Below are positions 8,721 through 16,545 of a stretch of DNA of 64,000 bases, piece by piece (position 1 is the first letter of the stretch; every line of letters begins with the position of its first letter). The stretch comes from Microcoleus sp. FACHB-68 (GTDB taxonomy: Bacteria > Cyanobacteriota > Cyanobacteriia > Cyanobacteriales > Oscillatoriaceae). The DNA lies in assembly GCF_014695715.1 (NCBI RefSeq), contig NZ_JACJOT010000008.1, forward strand, positions 558,001-622,000, written 5' to 3'. A program made the position numbers and the translations under genes. A model generated the notes under the pieces. That model searched no databases. It saw nothing but the letters and a program-made list of their open reading frames with translations, and was not told the origin of the DNA.

Positions 8721-9074
8721 ATGTCTCACTTCAGCACCCTGCGTACCAAAATCACCGATGCCGAAATCCTGAAAGCTTCTCTGCGTGACTTGGGCATTAA
8801 TGTTAAGACCGAAGCTGATGTCCGGGGATACAATGGCCAACGAGTTCGTTCAGACATCGTTGCAGTGTTGGAAGGTGAATACGATCTGGGCTGGTCTCGC
8901 AATGCCGATGGTTCCTTTGACTTGATCGCTGACCTCTGGGGCGTTGCCAAAAAGCACAATCAGACCGAACTGATTAACTCCATCAATCAGAAGTACGCAG
9001 TCAACAAGACCTTGGCTGAAGTTCGTCGCCCCGGCCTGCAAAATGCCAATGTCAAATTGGTTCTGCAAAAGTAA
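8721..9074 (+). CDS. ycf35: Ycf35 / DUF1257 protein
   Basis: A 117-residue soluble protein conserved in cyanobacteria and in red-algal-type plastid genomes. It begins with the family's MSHFSTLRTKI and has the LRDLGI and DLGW motifs. The function is not established. A strong AGGAGG ribosome site at about 8707-8712 marks the start and suggests high expression, and a clear terminator follows. Its position after the ycf46-like gene puts two plastid-conserved reading frames side by side. Confidence 0.9.
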   Translation: MSHFSTLRTKITDAEILKASLRDLGINVKTEADVRGYNGQRVRSDIVAVLEGEYDLGWSRNADGSFDLIADLWGVAKKHNQTELINSINQKYAVNKTLAEVRRPGLQNANVKLVLQK

Positions 9075-9100
9075 TATCACGGAGCGCGTTCCCAAGCTTG

Positions 9101-9134
9101 CGGGTTAACCAATTACGGGTTAGCCCGTTTTTTT
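9101..9134 (+). terminator. Rho-independent terminator after ycf35
   Basis: Ten-pair stem (9101-9110 with 9118-9127, one G-U pair), 7-base loop, then seven T (9128-9134). Confidence 0.88.
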
Positions 9135-9312
9135 ATGCGAATTTTTGTGAAACTGCGTCGAGAAAGCGGGGATTTTGACGGTGTGGGAACTCAAGCGCTA
9201 GATCGCTGTCCTTGTAATTTCAATTCCTCTGCTCTTTACCTGCATGAAATCCTACCCTACACTAAGGTGATTTCTAGCAATCTCAACAAAAATCGGTATT
9301 ATTGTATTTTCT

Positions 9313-10170
9313 ATGAAATCTTTGGCTTTTGAGCTAGAGCAACAAATCCGGCAGTTAATGCGTTCTGGCGGTCAACAGGCCGCACAAATGGCAAAAGAGC
9401 AATTTCAGGTTGCCGAAAAAGGGCCTGATGACTATGTAACGAGTGTTGATCGATGGCTAGACCGGCACCTGGCAACCGCCTTTGCTAAACTGTTTCCCCA
9501 CGAAGGCATCATTACCGAGGAAAACGAACAGTCACGAACCGCATTTGGGTCAGACTACTCCCGGTTGTGGTTGATCGATCCCCTGGATGGCACCGAAGAT
9601 TTTATTCAAGGACAGCCCCACTACGCTGTAATGGTGGGGTTGCTATCGCATCACGAACCGATTGCCGGCTGGATCTACGCGCCGGCAGAGGATCGGCTGT
9701 ACTATGGCGGTCGGGATTGGGGTTTGTTTCAAACCGCTGGAGATGCCCCCCCACAACCCTTGCCGGTGAAAGAACCCTTGGCCCCTTCATCGTCATTCTG
9801 TCCGGTGATCGTGGGCACCAAAGATCAGCGAAACTTTGGCAGTGCGCTTACACAGTTGATTCCTGAAGCTCAATTTTACTCGCTGGGCAGCTTTGGCCTC
9901 AAAGTTCTGGAAGTGATTCAAGGACGAGCCGGCCTTTATATCTATCTAAACCGGCGCGTCAAGCTCTGGGATACCACCGGCCCGATCGCCTTAGCAAAAG
10001 CAGCCCAGTTAACCTGTTGCGACTTAGAGGGCCGACCTTTAAGCTTTCAGCCCGATGCCATCGATCCAGCCACCTTAGCCCATAAACAAACCATTGTTAT
10101 TGGCTGGCCCCACTACGTTGAGTCGCTGCTGCCAAGAATTCAGAAAGCAGTTGCCGGCACCACGGCCTAA
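9313..10170 (+). CDS. Inositol monophosphatase family protein (possibly CysQ/SAL-type)
   Basis: A 285-residue Mg-dependent phosphatase. The metal-site motifs are all present: EEN near residue 69, the WLIDPLDGTEDF motif near 85-96 and the late LWDTTGP motif near 217. The family hydrolyses inositol monophosphate, fructose bisphosphate or 3'-phosphoadenosine 5'-phosphate; which of these applies here is not readable, though the threonine-to-glutamate variation in DGTEDF argues against a canonical SuhB (which has DGTTNF). It stands alone between the ycf35 terminator and a Crp-type regulator. Confidence 0.85.
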   Translation: MKSLAFELEQQIRQLMRSGGQQAAQMAKEQFQVAEKGPDDYVTSVDRWLDRHLATAFAKLFPHEGIITEENEQSRTAFGSDYSRLWLIDPLDGTEDFIQGQPHYAVMVGLLSHHEPIAGWIYAPAEDRLYYGGRDWGLFQTAGDAPPQPLPVKEPLAPSSSFCPVIVGTKDQRNFGSALTQLIPEAQFYSLGSFGLKVLEVIQGRAGLYIYLNRRVKLWDTTGPIALAKAAQLTCCDLEGRPLSFQPDAIDPATLAHKQTIVIGWPHYVESLLPRIQKAVAGTTA

Positions 10171-10373
10171 GCAACGTCTCAGAAAGTGAGCAACCAACAG
10201 GGGAAAGCGCTTGAAGATAAGTTAATAGATCGAGAATCCTCGCACTATTTTCCGATTGTGGCGGGTAGTATGTCAACATCAATAAATAGGAATCTATGTT
10301 GTTGGTTTTTGCAACCCAAATTCCCTAGCCGTTGACTCCTACCCATCCTGATTTCTTATCTTGACGAGCTCTC

Positions 10374-11057
10374 ATGCAGACAGAAGCTTTTAGTGAGCTT
10401 TTCCCTCTTTTCAGTGCCGCCAACCCAGAGACATTGGAATGGCTACTCTCCGTTGCCGTAGAACACGAGTACCCATCCAACCGAGCCGTCCTGATGGAGG
10501 ATGCCTGGGGAAATGCTGTTTACTTCTTAGTATCCGGCTGGGTCAAAGTCCGACGCCTTGCCGGTGAGAACGTGGTAACGCTGGCCATTCTGGGCCGGGG
10601 TGATTTCTTTGGCGAAATGGCCATTCTGGATGAATCTCCCCGCTCCACAGATGTGATCGCCCTCTCGCCGGTGCAGCTACTTAGTGTCTCCGCTCAGCGA
10701 TTTATTCAAACCCTTTCTAAGGATGCTCAGTTGCACCACCGGATGCTGCAACTGATGGTGCGGCGTTTGCGACAGACTAACTTTCGCTTCCAACTGCGGA
10801 ACCGGCCTCCAGCTGTCAAACTCGCAAATACTTTAGTTTCTTTAGCAGAAAACTACGGTCAGCCAACTGATAAGGGAATAGAAATTTTTAACATTCCCTT
10901 CAAAGATTTAGCCGATGTTACAGACATCGGGGTAGAAGAAACCAGCAAAATTATGCAAAAACTCAATGAAAAAGGCTGGCTCAAGATCGATACTGATCGT
11001 GAGGCTATTTACTTACTCAATATCAAGCAGTTGACCCATCTAGCTGGACACGTTTAA
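10374..11057 (+). CDS. Crp/Fnr family transcription regulator
   Basis: A 227-residue regulator. Residues about 10-130 form the cyclic-nucleotide-binding-type beta roll, with the GDFFGEMAILDESPRSTD phosphate-binding-cassette region (about 80-98). Residues about 150-220 are a Crp-type winged helix-turn-helix (FKDLADVTDIGVEETSKIM). The cassette keeps Glu and Arg-Ser, so nucleotide binding is plausible. There is no Fnr-type N-terminal cysteine cluster. It is not obviously NtcA or SyCRP1. An array of heptamer repeats follows the stop. Confidence 0.88.
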   Translation: MQTEAFSELFPLFSAANPETLEWLLSVAVEHEYPSNRAVLMEDAWGNAVYFLVSGWVKVRRLAGENVVTLAILGRGDFFGEMAILDESPRSTDVIALSPVQLLSVSAQRFIQTLSKDAQLHHRMLQLMVRRLRQTNFRFQLRNRPPAVKLANTLVSLAENYGQPTDKGIEIFNIPFKDLADVTDIGVEETSKIMQKLNEKGWLKIDTDREAIYLLNIKQLTHLAGHV

Positions 11058-11063
11058 AGGAGA

Positions 11064-11101
11064 GGGACTAGGGGCTAGGGACTAGGGGCTAGGGACTAGG
11101 G
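11064..11101 (+). repeat. Heptamer array GGG(A/G)CTA
   Basis: Five head-to-tail 7-bp units (GGGACTA and GGGGCTA alternating) between the Crp-type gene and the M61 peptidase gene. It is of the short tandem heptanucleotide class known from filamentous cyanobacteria. Confidence 0.85.
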
Positions 11102-11120
11102 AGGAGGAGAAGGGAATAAG

Positions 11121-11197
11121 TGCCCCATGCCCCATGCCCTATGCCCAACGCCCCATGCCCCATGCCCCATGCCCTATGCCCCATGCCCCATGCCCCA
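11121..11197 (+). repeat. Heptamer array TGCCC(C/A/T)A
   Basis: Eleven consecutive 7-bp units, mostly TGCCCCA with variants TGCCCTA, TGCCCAA and CGCCCCA, ending 13 bases before the start codon of the M61 peptidase. The repeat creates an open frame of about 30 codons (Met-Pro-His-Ala-Pro-Cys type) in phase with the gene. Confidence 0.9.
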
Positions 11198-11209
11198 TGC
11201 CTAAATGAA

Positions 11210-13009
11210 ATGACTGAAGCAACTCAAACACGCCCTAGCAAAACACCCAGCGTAGCACCGGCAATTCATTACCTGGTGGCAATGCCCCAGCCGGAATCGC
11301 ATTTATTTGAAGTGACGCTACGCGTACTCAACTGGCATCAGCCGGTACTGGATTTAAAAATGCCGGTTTGGACACCAGGTTCCTACTTGGTGCGAGAATA
11401 TGCCAAAAACCTGCAAAACTTCGGCGCTCAAACGGCTGACGAGCAACCGTTGAGCTGGCGCAAGGTGAAAAAAAACTACTGGCAAATTGATACAGCCGGT
11501 GTTTCTGAAATCATCGTGCGCTACCGGCTCTATGCTAATGAGCTGACAGTTCGGACAAATCACCTAGATAGCACCCACGGTTATTTTAACGGTGCCGCCC
11601 TGTTCTTCTATCTGCCCGGATTTGAGCAGCAACCCGTTTCTGTCACCATTGTGCCACCTCGACCGGAATGGCGCGTCTCCACCTCTTTAAGCCCTGTCTC
11701 CGGCCAACCTAACACCTTTTACGCTCCGGATTTTGACACTCTGGTAGATAGCCCGTTTGAAATTGGCACCCACCGGCTCTATCCCTTTGAAGTTTTAGGC
11801 AAACAGCATGAGCTGGTCATTTGGGGGCAGGGCAATGCTAAACCCAAGCAAATTATCCCTGATATTGAAAAAATCATCCAAGTCGAAGCCGAGATGTTTG
11901 GCGGGCTGCCCTACAATCGCTATGTGTTTCTGCTGCATCTATCGGCTCAAGGATTTGGCGGTCTGGAACACAAAGACAGCTGCACCTTAAACTATAATCG
12001 CTTGGGTTTCCGTGCGAGAGATAAATACGAGCGTTTCATGCAATTGGTAGCGCACGAATTTTTCCACCTATGGAATGTCAAACGCATTCGACCGAAAGCG
12101 CTGGAAGTGTTTGATTATGAAGGTGAAAACTACACCCCTTCCCTGTGGTTTAGTGAGGGAACCACTAGCTATTACGATTTGGTGATTCCTCTACGTGCCG
12201 GCATTTACGACGTCAACACTTATTTAGAAAACTTGAGCAAGGAAATCACTCGCTTGCAAACAATACCGGGACGCCAAGTGCAACCGGCAAGTGAGTCGAG
12301 TTTTGATGCCTGGATTAAGCTATACCGCCCGGATGCTAACTCTGGCAATTCCCAAATTTCCTATTATTTAAAAGGAGAAATGGTGTCGCTCTTGCTCGAT
12401 TTGCTAATTCGGCAGCGTCATAATAATCAGCGTTCCCTCGATGATGTAATGCGCGTGATGTGGCAGCAATTTGGGCAACCTGAAATTGGTTTCACCCCAG
12501 AACAACTGCGGAACATTCTTGAATCAGTTTCTGAGATAGATTTAGGGGATTTCTTCGTTCGTTACATTGACGGAACTGAAGAACTGCCCTTTGATGAGTA
12601 TCTAGAGCCTTTTGGTCTGCGGCTGTCTGCTGATGATAGCAATTCTGTGGTGCCATTCTTAGGCTTGACAGTAAAAGCAGAACATGGTAAAGATATCATC
12701 AAATTTGTTGAGATGGGTTCACCGGCTCAGGTGGCGGGAATCGATGCCGGTGATGAATTACTGGCAATTGACGGAATTCGGGTATCAGCAGATCAACTCA
12801 CTGAGCGACTGAAAGACTATCAACCCAACGAGACAATTCAGGTGGCAGTCTTCCATCAAGATGAATTGCGCTGTCTGTCCGTTACTTTAGCATTACCGCG
12901 TCCCAACCGCTATCAAGTAGTGCCGGTGGAAGATCCAACGCCGGCGCAGGCAGAAAACTTTGCTGGTTGGTTAGGGGTGCCGGTTTCAACCATTCGCGCT
13001 AAGTCTTAA
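11210..13009 (+). CDS. M61 family metallopeptidase with PDZ domain
   Basis: A 599-residue zinc aminopeptidase of the glycyl-aminopeptidase (M61) family. The zinc motif HEFFH is at about residues 282-286 followed by LWNVKRIRP, with the third ligand region WFSEGTTSYY about 30 residues on. A PDZ domain lies at roughly 475-560. No signal peptide is seen with the chosen start. The ATG at 11210 is taken because the preceding in-frame codons are translated heptamer repeat. How translation starts this close to a repeat array is unclear, as no good ribosome site is present. Confidence 0.92.
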   Translation: MTEATQTRPSKTPSVAPAIHYLVAMPQPESHLFEVTLRVLNWHQPVLDLKMPVWTPGSYLVREYAKNLQNFGAQTADEQPLSWRKVKKNYWQIDTAGVSEIIVRYRLYANELTVRTNHLDSTHGYFNGAALFFYLPGFEQQPVSVTIVPPRPEWRVSTSLSPVSGQPNTFYAPDFDTLVDSPFEIGTHRLYPFEVLGKQHELVIWGQGNAKPKQIIPDIEKIIQVEAEMFGGLPYNRYVFLLHLSAQGFGGLEHKDSCTLNYNRLGFRARDKYERFMQLVAHEFFHLWNVKRIRPKALEVFDYEGENYTPSLWFSEGTTSYYDLVIPLRAGIYDVNTYLENLSKEITRLQTIPGRQVQPASESSFDAWIKLYRPDANSGNSQISYYLKGEMVSLLLDLLIRQRHNNQRSLDDVMRVMWQQFGQPEIGFTPEQLRNILESVSEIDLGDFFVRYIDGTEELPFDEYLEPFGLRLSADDSNSVVPFLGLTVKAEHGKDIIKFVEMGSPAQVAGIDAGDELLAIDGIRVSADQLTERLKDYQPNETIQVAVFHQDELRCLSVTLALPRPNRYQVVPVEDPTPAQAENFAGWLGVPVSTIRAKS

Positions 13010-13186
13010 GTTTTGAGGCTTGAGCACCCAATGCCCCTACCTTTAGGTTGGCGAAGCCTTGACCCATGCCCCATACCAGCAACAGTCGTTAAAAAGATCA
13101 TTACGTCTTGGCAACCTGTTGCGATCGCGTGGTAGGTTGTTGGCAACTTTGTACCTAAAACACTGTTAAATCAAGAAGGAATAATT

Positions 13187-13672
13187 ATGCCACTACAACC
13201 ACCCCCACCCCCACCGATCACCCCCCGTCAGATGACTCTGCTGCGAGTTGTGACAGCTATGGCATGGGCTGATGGGGAGCTTGCCACAGAAGAAGTAGAT
13301 TTTATGCTACAGCGCTTTAGTCAGCTGTTTGCTACCAAATCAGATCAGCAGCAAAAATTGCAACAAGAATTGCGGGATTATCTCATGCAGAATATCCCGC
13401 TCAATGAGTTGATTCCCAAACTGGCAAGCAACGAAGAGCGGGAATTAGTGCTGCGGCTCGGTTATGAAGTCATTTCTTCGAGTGCTCGTACCCCTGATGA
13501 GCCGGCAATTAATACGGAAGAAGCCGAAGTTTACCAAAACTTGGTGAGCTTACTTAACTTGCCGGCAGATGTGGTTAAACGCATCGAGTCAGAAATTGCA
13601 GCCGCACCCGATAGCGATGAAGGACTTGTTGATAAACTCACTCATCAAATCGAGGAATTTATCCAAGGCTGA
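13187..13672 (+). CDS. TerB-family protein
   Basis: A 161-residue acidic, helical protein. The MAWADGELATEEVDFM segment (about residues 25-40) is the metal-binding-type signature of the TerB/DjlA-N superfamily. The N-terminus is proline-rich (a run of six prolines). No other tellurite-resistance genes are near, so a general stress or scaffold role is more likely than tellurite resistance. The gene is monocistronic and convergent with nadA; both share a terminator. Confidence 0.8.
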   Translation: MPLQPPPPPPITPRQMTLLRVVTAMAWADGELATEEVDFMLQRFSQLFATKSDQQQKLQQELRDYLMQNIPLNELIPKLASNEERELVLRLGYEVISSSARTPDEPAINTEEAEVYQNLVSLLNLPADVVKRIESEIAAAPDSDEGLVDKLTHQIEEFIQG

Positions 13673-13690
13673 GCTTCCTTAAACGGGATA

Positions 13691-13727
13691 CAAAAGGATG
13701 AATTCAGAATTTTTATTCATCCTTTTG
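13691..13727. terminator. Bidirectional terminator between terB-like gene and nadA
   Basis: Perfect 13-bp stem (13691-13703 with 13715-13727) with an 11-base loop, lying between two convergent stops. The A-rich left arm and T-rich right arm serve both directions. Confidence 0.8.
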
Positions 13728-13734
13728 CACTCAT

Positions 13735-14706
13735 CTAAGCACTCATTTCTAGCATTCGCTGCATTGGTTGCAATGCGGCTAGTCGTGTCTCTTCTGGAAG
13801 AGTAATTTCTGGGGCACGATTTTTCATTGCCAGATAAAGCTTTTCTAGCGTATTTAACCTCATGTGAGGGCATTCGTTGCAGGCGCAAGTGCCGTTCACC
13901 GGCGGTGCTGGAATAAACTGTTTGTGGGGCGTTTGCTTTTGCATCTGGTGAATGATTCCCGGTTCCGTCGCAACAATAAACGCACTCGCGGAACTTTGCT
14001 GAGCGTATTTTAGTAACGCAGATGTGGAACCAATATAATTAGCATGGCGCAACACCGGCTCCTCACATTCAGGGTGGGCAATGATTTCAGCCTCTGGATG
14101 TTCGATTTTGAGCTGGACTATTCTCTTCTCAGAGAATGTTTCATGCACCATGCAACTGCCTTGCCACAGCACTAAATCTCTGCCGGTTTGCTGCATCACA
14201 TATCGCCCTAAATTCCGATCTGGGGCAAAAATAATCGGCTGATCTTCGGGAATTTGCTGGACTATTTTAACGGCGTTGGAACTGGTGCAGATGATATCGC
14301 TCATTGCCTTAATTGCGGCTGAGCAGTTGATATAGGAAATCACCAAATGTCCGGGATGAGCGGCTTTAAACTCCCCAAAAGCTGCCGGTGGGCAAGTGTC
14401 TGCCAAGGAACAACCGGCATCTAAATCGGGCAACAATACCAGTTTGTTGGGATTAAGAATTTTTGCCGTTTCTGCCATGAAGTGAACGCCGGCGAAGACG
14501 ATTGTATCCGCATTCGTGTTGGCAGCTTTACGAGAAAGCTCCAGAGAATCGCCGATATAGTCTGCAATATCCTGAATATCGGAATCTTGGTAATAATGAG
14601 CCAGAATCACGGCGTTTAGCTCCTGTTTCAGGGCATTAATCGCCGCAAACAAGTCATGGGGCAGATCAGATGTTTGATCGCGTCGGAGAAGTGCAGTCGT
14701 AAACAC
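13735..14706 (-). CDS. nadA: Quinolinate synthase A
   Basis: Cytosolic 4Fe-4S enzyme that condenses iminoaspartate and dihydroxyacetone phosphate to quinolinate in NAD synthesis. The 323-residue length suits the family. It shows AHYYQ near residue 37, the SLADTCP loop, and three conserved cysteine sites: INCSA, GSCMVHE and CNECPHM near the C-terminus. NadB and NadC are not in the window. The 5' end faces a heptamer array and the divergent phosphoesterase gene. Confidence 0.95.
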   Translation of the reverse strand: MFTTALLRRDQTSDLPHDLFAAINALKQELNAVILAHYYQDSDIQDIADYIGDSLELSRKAANTNADTIVFAGVHFMAETAKILNPNKLVLLPDLDAGCSLADTCPPAAFGEFKAAHPGHLVISYINCSAAIKAMSDIICTSSNAVKIVQQIPEDQPIIFAPDRNLGRYVMQQTGRDLVLWQGSCMVHETFSEKRIVQLKIEHPEAEIIAHPECEEPVLRHANYIGSTSALLKYAQQSSASAFIVATEPGIIHQMQKQTPHKQFIPAPPVNGTCACNECPHMRLNTLEKLYLAMKNRAPEITLPEETRLAALQPMQRMLEMSA

Positions 14707-14809
14707 AGTTTAGGAGTTGCCTCAGCCGGAATGGGGTTAGTCTGTAAAGGAATTATAGTAGTTTTTACCAAAAATTGCAGGGGACAAGCAGAGCCGGTTA
14801 AATCCCCCA

Positions 14810-14886
14810 CGCCCAATTCCCCATGCCCCATTCCCCATGCCCCATGCCCAATTCCCCATGCCCAATCCCCAATTCCCCATTCCCAA
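14810..14886 (+). repeat. Heptamer array T(G/T)CCC(C/A)A
   Basis: Eleven 7-bp units of the same family as the array at 11121-11197, in the divergent region between nadA and the phosphoesterase. Here too the repeat is translated in phase with the downstream gene in the long open frame. Confidence 0.9.
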
Positions 14887-14945
14887 TCCTGCCAAAACCG
14901 GCCATGCTTGCCTATGCTGGAAAGGAGATGGGCACAGGAATTGGC

Positions 14946-15875
14946 ATGGTTATTAATCAGAATCATCAGGATAAACCGATTAAAATCGCCGTAGTTGGGG
15001 ACATTCATGATCAGTGGGAAGAGGCAGATGGACTCGCCCTGAAGCATTTAGGCGTTGATCTGGTGCTATTTGTCGGGGACTTTGGCAACGAGTCGGTGCC
15101 GGTGGTGCGGGAGATCGCATCTCTTGATCTTCCCAAAGCAGCGATCATGGGCAACCATGACGCATGGTACACGGCAACAGATTGGGGGCGCAGCAAGTGT
15201 CCCTACAACCGGCAGGAAGAAGACTGGGTGCAGCAACAGCTAGATTTATTAGGGGAAACCCATGTCGGTTACAGCAAGTTAGACTTTCCCAATTTAGATT
15301 TAACCGTCGTGGGAAGCCGGCCTTTTAGCTGGGGTGGCCCACAGTGGAAATATAGCGACTTTTACCGGCGCTTTGATGTGGCCGGCTTTGAAGCATCCAC
15401 CAACCGCATTGTCGCTGCTGCTAAAAGTTCGGCTTGCGAAACCGTGATTTTTCTCGGTCATAATGGCCCTACCGGCTTAGGTGATTTGCCAGAAGATCCC
15501 TGCGGCAAGGATTGGAACCCGATTGGCGGAGACTTTGGCGATCCAGATTTCGAGGCAGCAATCGCGCAAACACAGGCTTTGGGTAAACAGGTTGCGTTAG
15601 TAACTTTTGGCCATATGCACCACACCTTACGCCACACCAAGCAGCGGTTGCGCCGGGGTGTCCATGTCAGTTCTGAAGGCACAGTTTATTTGAATGCCGC
15701 CAGTGTGCCTCGGATTGTGCAAACTGAAAATGACCGCCGGCGTAACTTCTCGATTGTTTCCCTCAGTAACGGGGTGGTGTCCGAGATTACCTTAGTTTGG
15801 GTGTCTCAAGATTTCTCCATCGCGTCAGAGCAAGTTCTTTTCCAAAGCAGTAGTACGGTGGGGATGCCGGCTTAA
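14946..15875 (+). CDS. Metallophosphoesterase (TIGR04168-type)
   Basis: Calcineurin-like phosphoesterase of about 309 residues. The metal-ligand motifs are in order: GDIHDQW (about residue 17), GDFGNE, GNHD, LGHNGP and FGHMHH. It resembles the cyanobacterial/plant family described as TIGR04168. The substrate is unknown. ATG 14946 is preferred (AGGA at 14936-14939); in-frame ATGs at 14904, 14928 and, inside the repeat array, 14823 are weaker choices. Confidence 0.85.
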   Translation: MVINQNHQDKPIKIAVVGDIHDQWEEADGLALKHLGVDLVLFVGDFGNESVPVVREIASLDLPKAAIMGNHDAWYTATDWGRSKCPYNRQEEDWVQQQLDLLGETHVGYSKLDFPNLDLTVVGSRPFSWGGPQWKYSDFYRRFDVAGFEASTNRIVAAAKSSACETVIFLGHNGPTGLGDLPEDPCGKDWNPIGGDFGDPDFEAAIAQTQALGKQVALVTFGHMHHTLRHTKQRLRRGVHVSSEGTVYLNAASVPRIVQTENDRRRNFSIVSLSNGVVSEITLVWVSQDFSIASEQVLFQSSSTVGMPA

Positions 15876-15954
15876 AGGATCTTAAAGTGTTGGATTTACC
15901 CAGGATGCTTAACAAATTGGGGCAGAGCCGGCTAATATTAAACTATGCCCACTT

Positions 15955-16039
15955 GGAGAGGTGGTAGAGTGGTCGATTGCGCTCGACTTGAAATCGAGTG
16001 AACCGAAAGGTTCCGTGGGTTCAAATCCCACCCTCTCCG
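15955..16039 (+). tRNA. trnS: tRNA-Ser(UGA)
   Basis: An 85-base class II tRNA. The acceptor stem GGAGAGG pairs with CCTCTCC (16032-16038) and the discriminator is G. The anticodon stem CTCGA/TCGAG encloses the loop CTTGAAA with anticodon TGA. The long variable arm (ACC..GGT type) and the T-loop GGTTCAAATCC are typical of serine tRNA. CCA is not encoded. Confidence 0.96.
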
Positions 16040-16545
16040 TTTAATTCACCGCACCCACACATTTCAATGCTGAAGAGGATTGAGAGGAAGATGGGGGGTG
16101 AATTCTATAGCTTCCTTAACTCGTTCGTTAAGCCCTGATTCCAAAGATTAGGGCCAAACCTTTAATGACACAATATATATATTTTAATACTTAGTATATT
16201 TTTTGAGTTGAAATATTGAGGCTATCGTTACTTTTCATAGATAGGAGTCAAGAAAGTGATGCACCTTGACTTTAAAGGACAAGTGTGAGAACTTTAATTA
16301 ACTTACTATATCATCGCGGATCAGATAAGTTTTTAATATCGAGTGCTCACTAACTATCTGCGGATATTTCGCTTGTGGTGTAGGCTACTAAACAATTCTT
16401 TAAACCTTCGATTATTCCTCTCTAACTGAGCTGTGCCGGTTGCAGCCAGTAGGCTATTCAATTCGCAGTCACAAACCCCTTCGGGACGAAATATAAGACA
16501 ATTAAATATAAAACAACTCATTCACCTGTAGCCAAGCTCCACCTT
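16040..16545. other. 506-bp non-coding, AT-rich gap
   Basis: No convincing gene. The stretch is AT-rich (ATATATATATTTTAAT near 16173) and separates the tRNA from the CHAT/cyclase gene. No direct copy of the tRNA 3' end was seen downstream, so there is no evidence for a tRNA-integrated island. It may hold the promoter of the two-gene CHAT system. Confidence 0.5.

Noticed and set aside
11121-11197. Heptamer array as CRISPR or replication-origin iterons
   Set aside because: Units are only 7 bp with no spacers, and the same family occurs inside ligA, so they are simple tandem repeats.
11120-11209. In-frame N-terminal extension of the M61 peptidase (Met-Pro-His-Ala-Pro-Cys repeats)
   Set aside because: It is translated heptamer DNA repeat with no family conservation; the ATG at 11210 is a better start.
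13187-13672. TerB-like protein as evidence of a tellurite-resistance or phage-defence ter cluster
   Set aside because: No other ter genes are nearby, and TerB-fold proteins occur alone in many genomes.
14823-14945. Long N-terminal extension of the phosphoesterase
   Set aside because: The first part is translated heptamer repeat; homologous sequence begins just before the GDIH motif.
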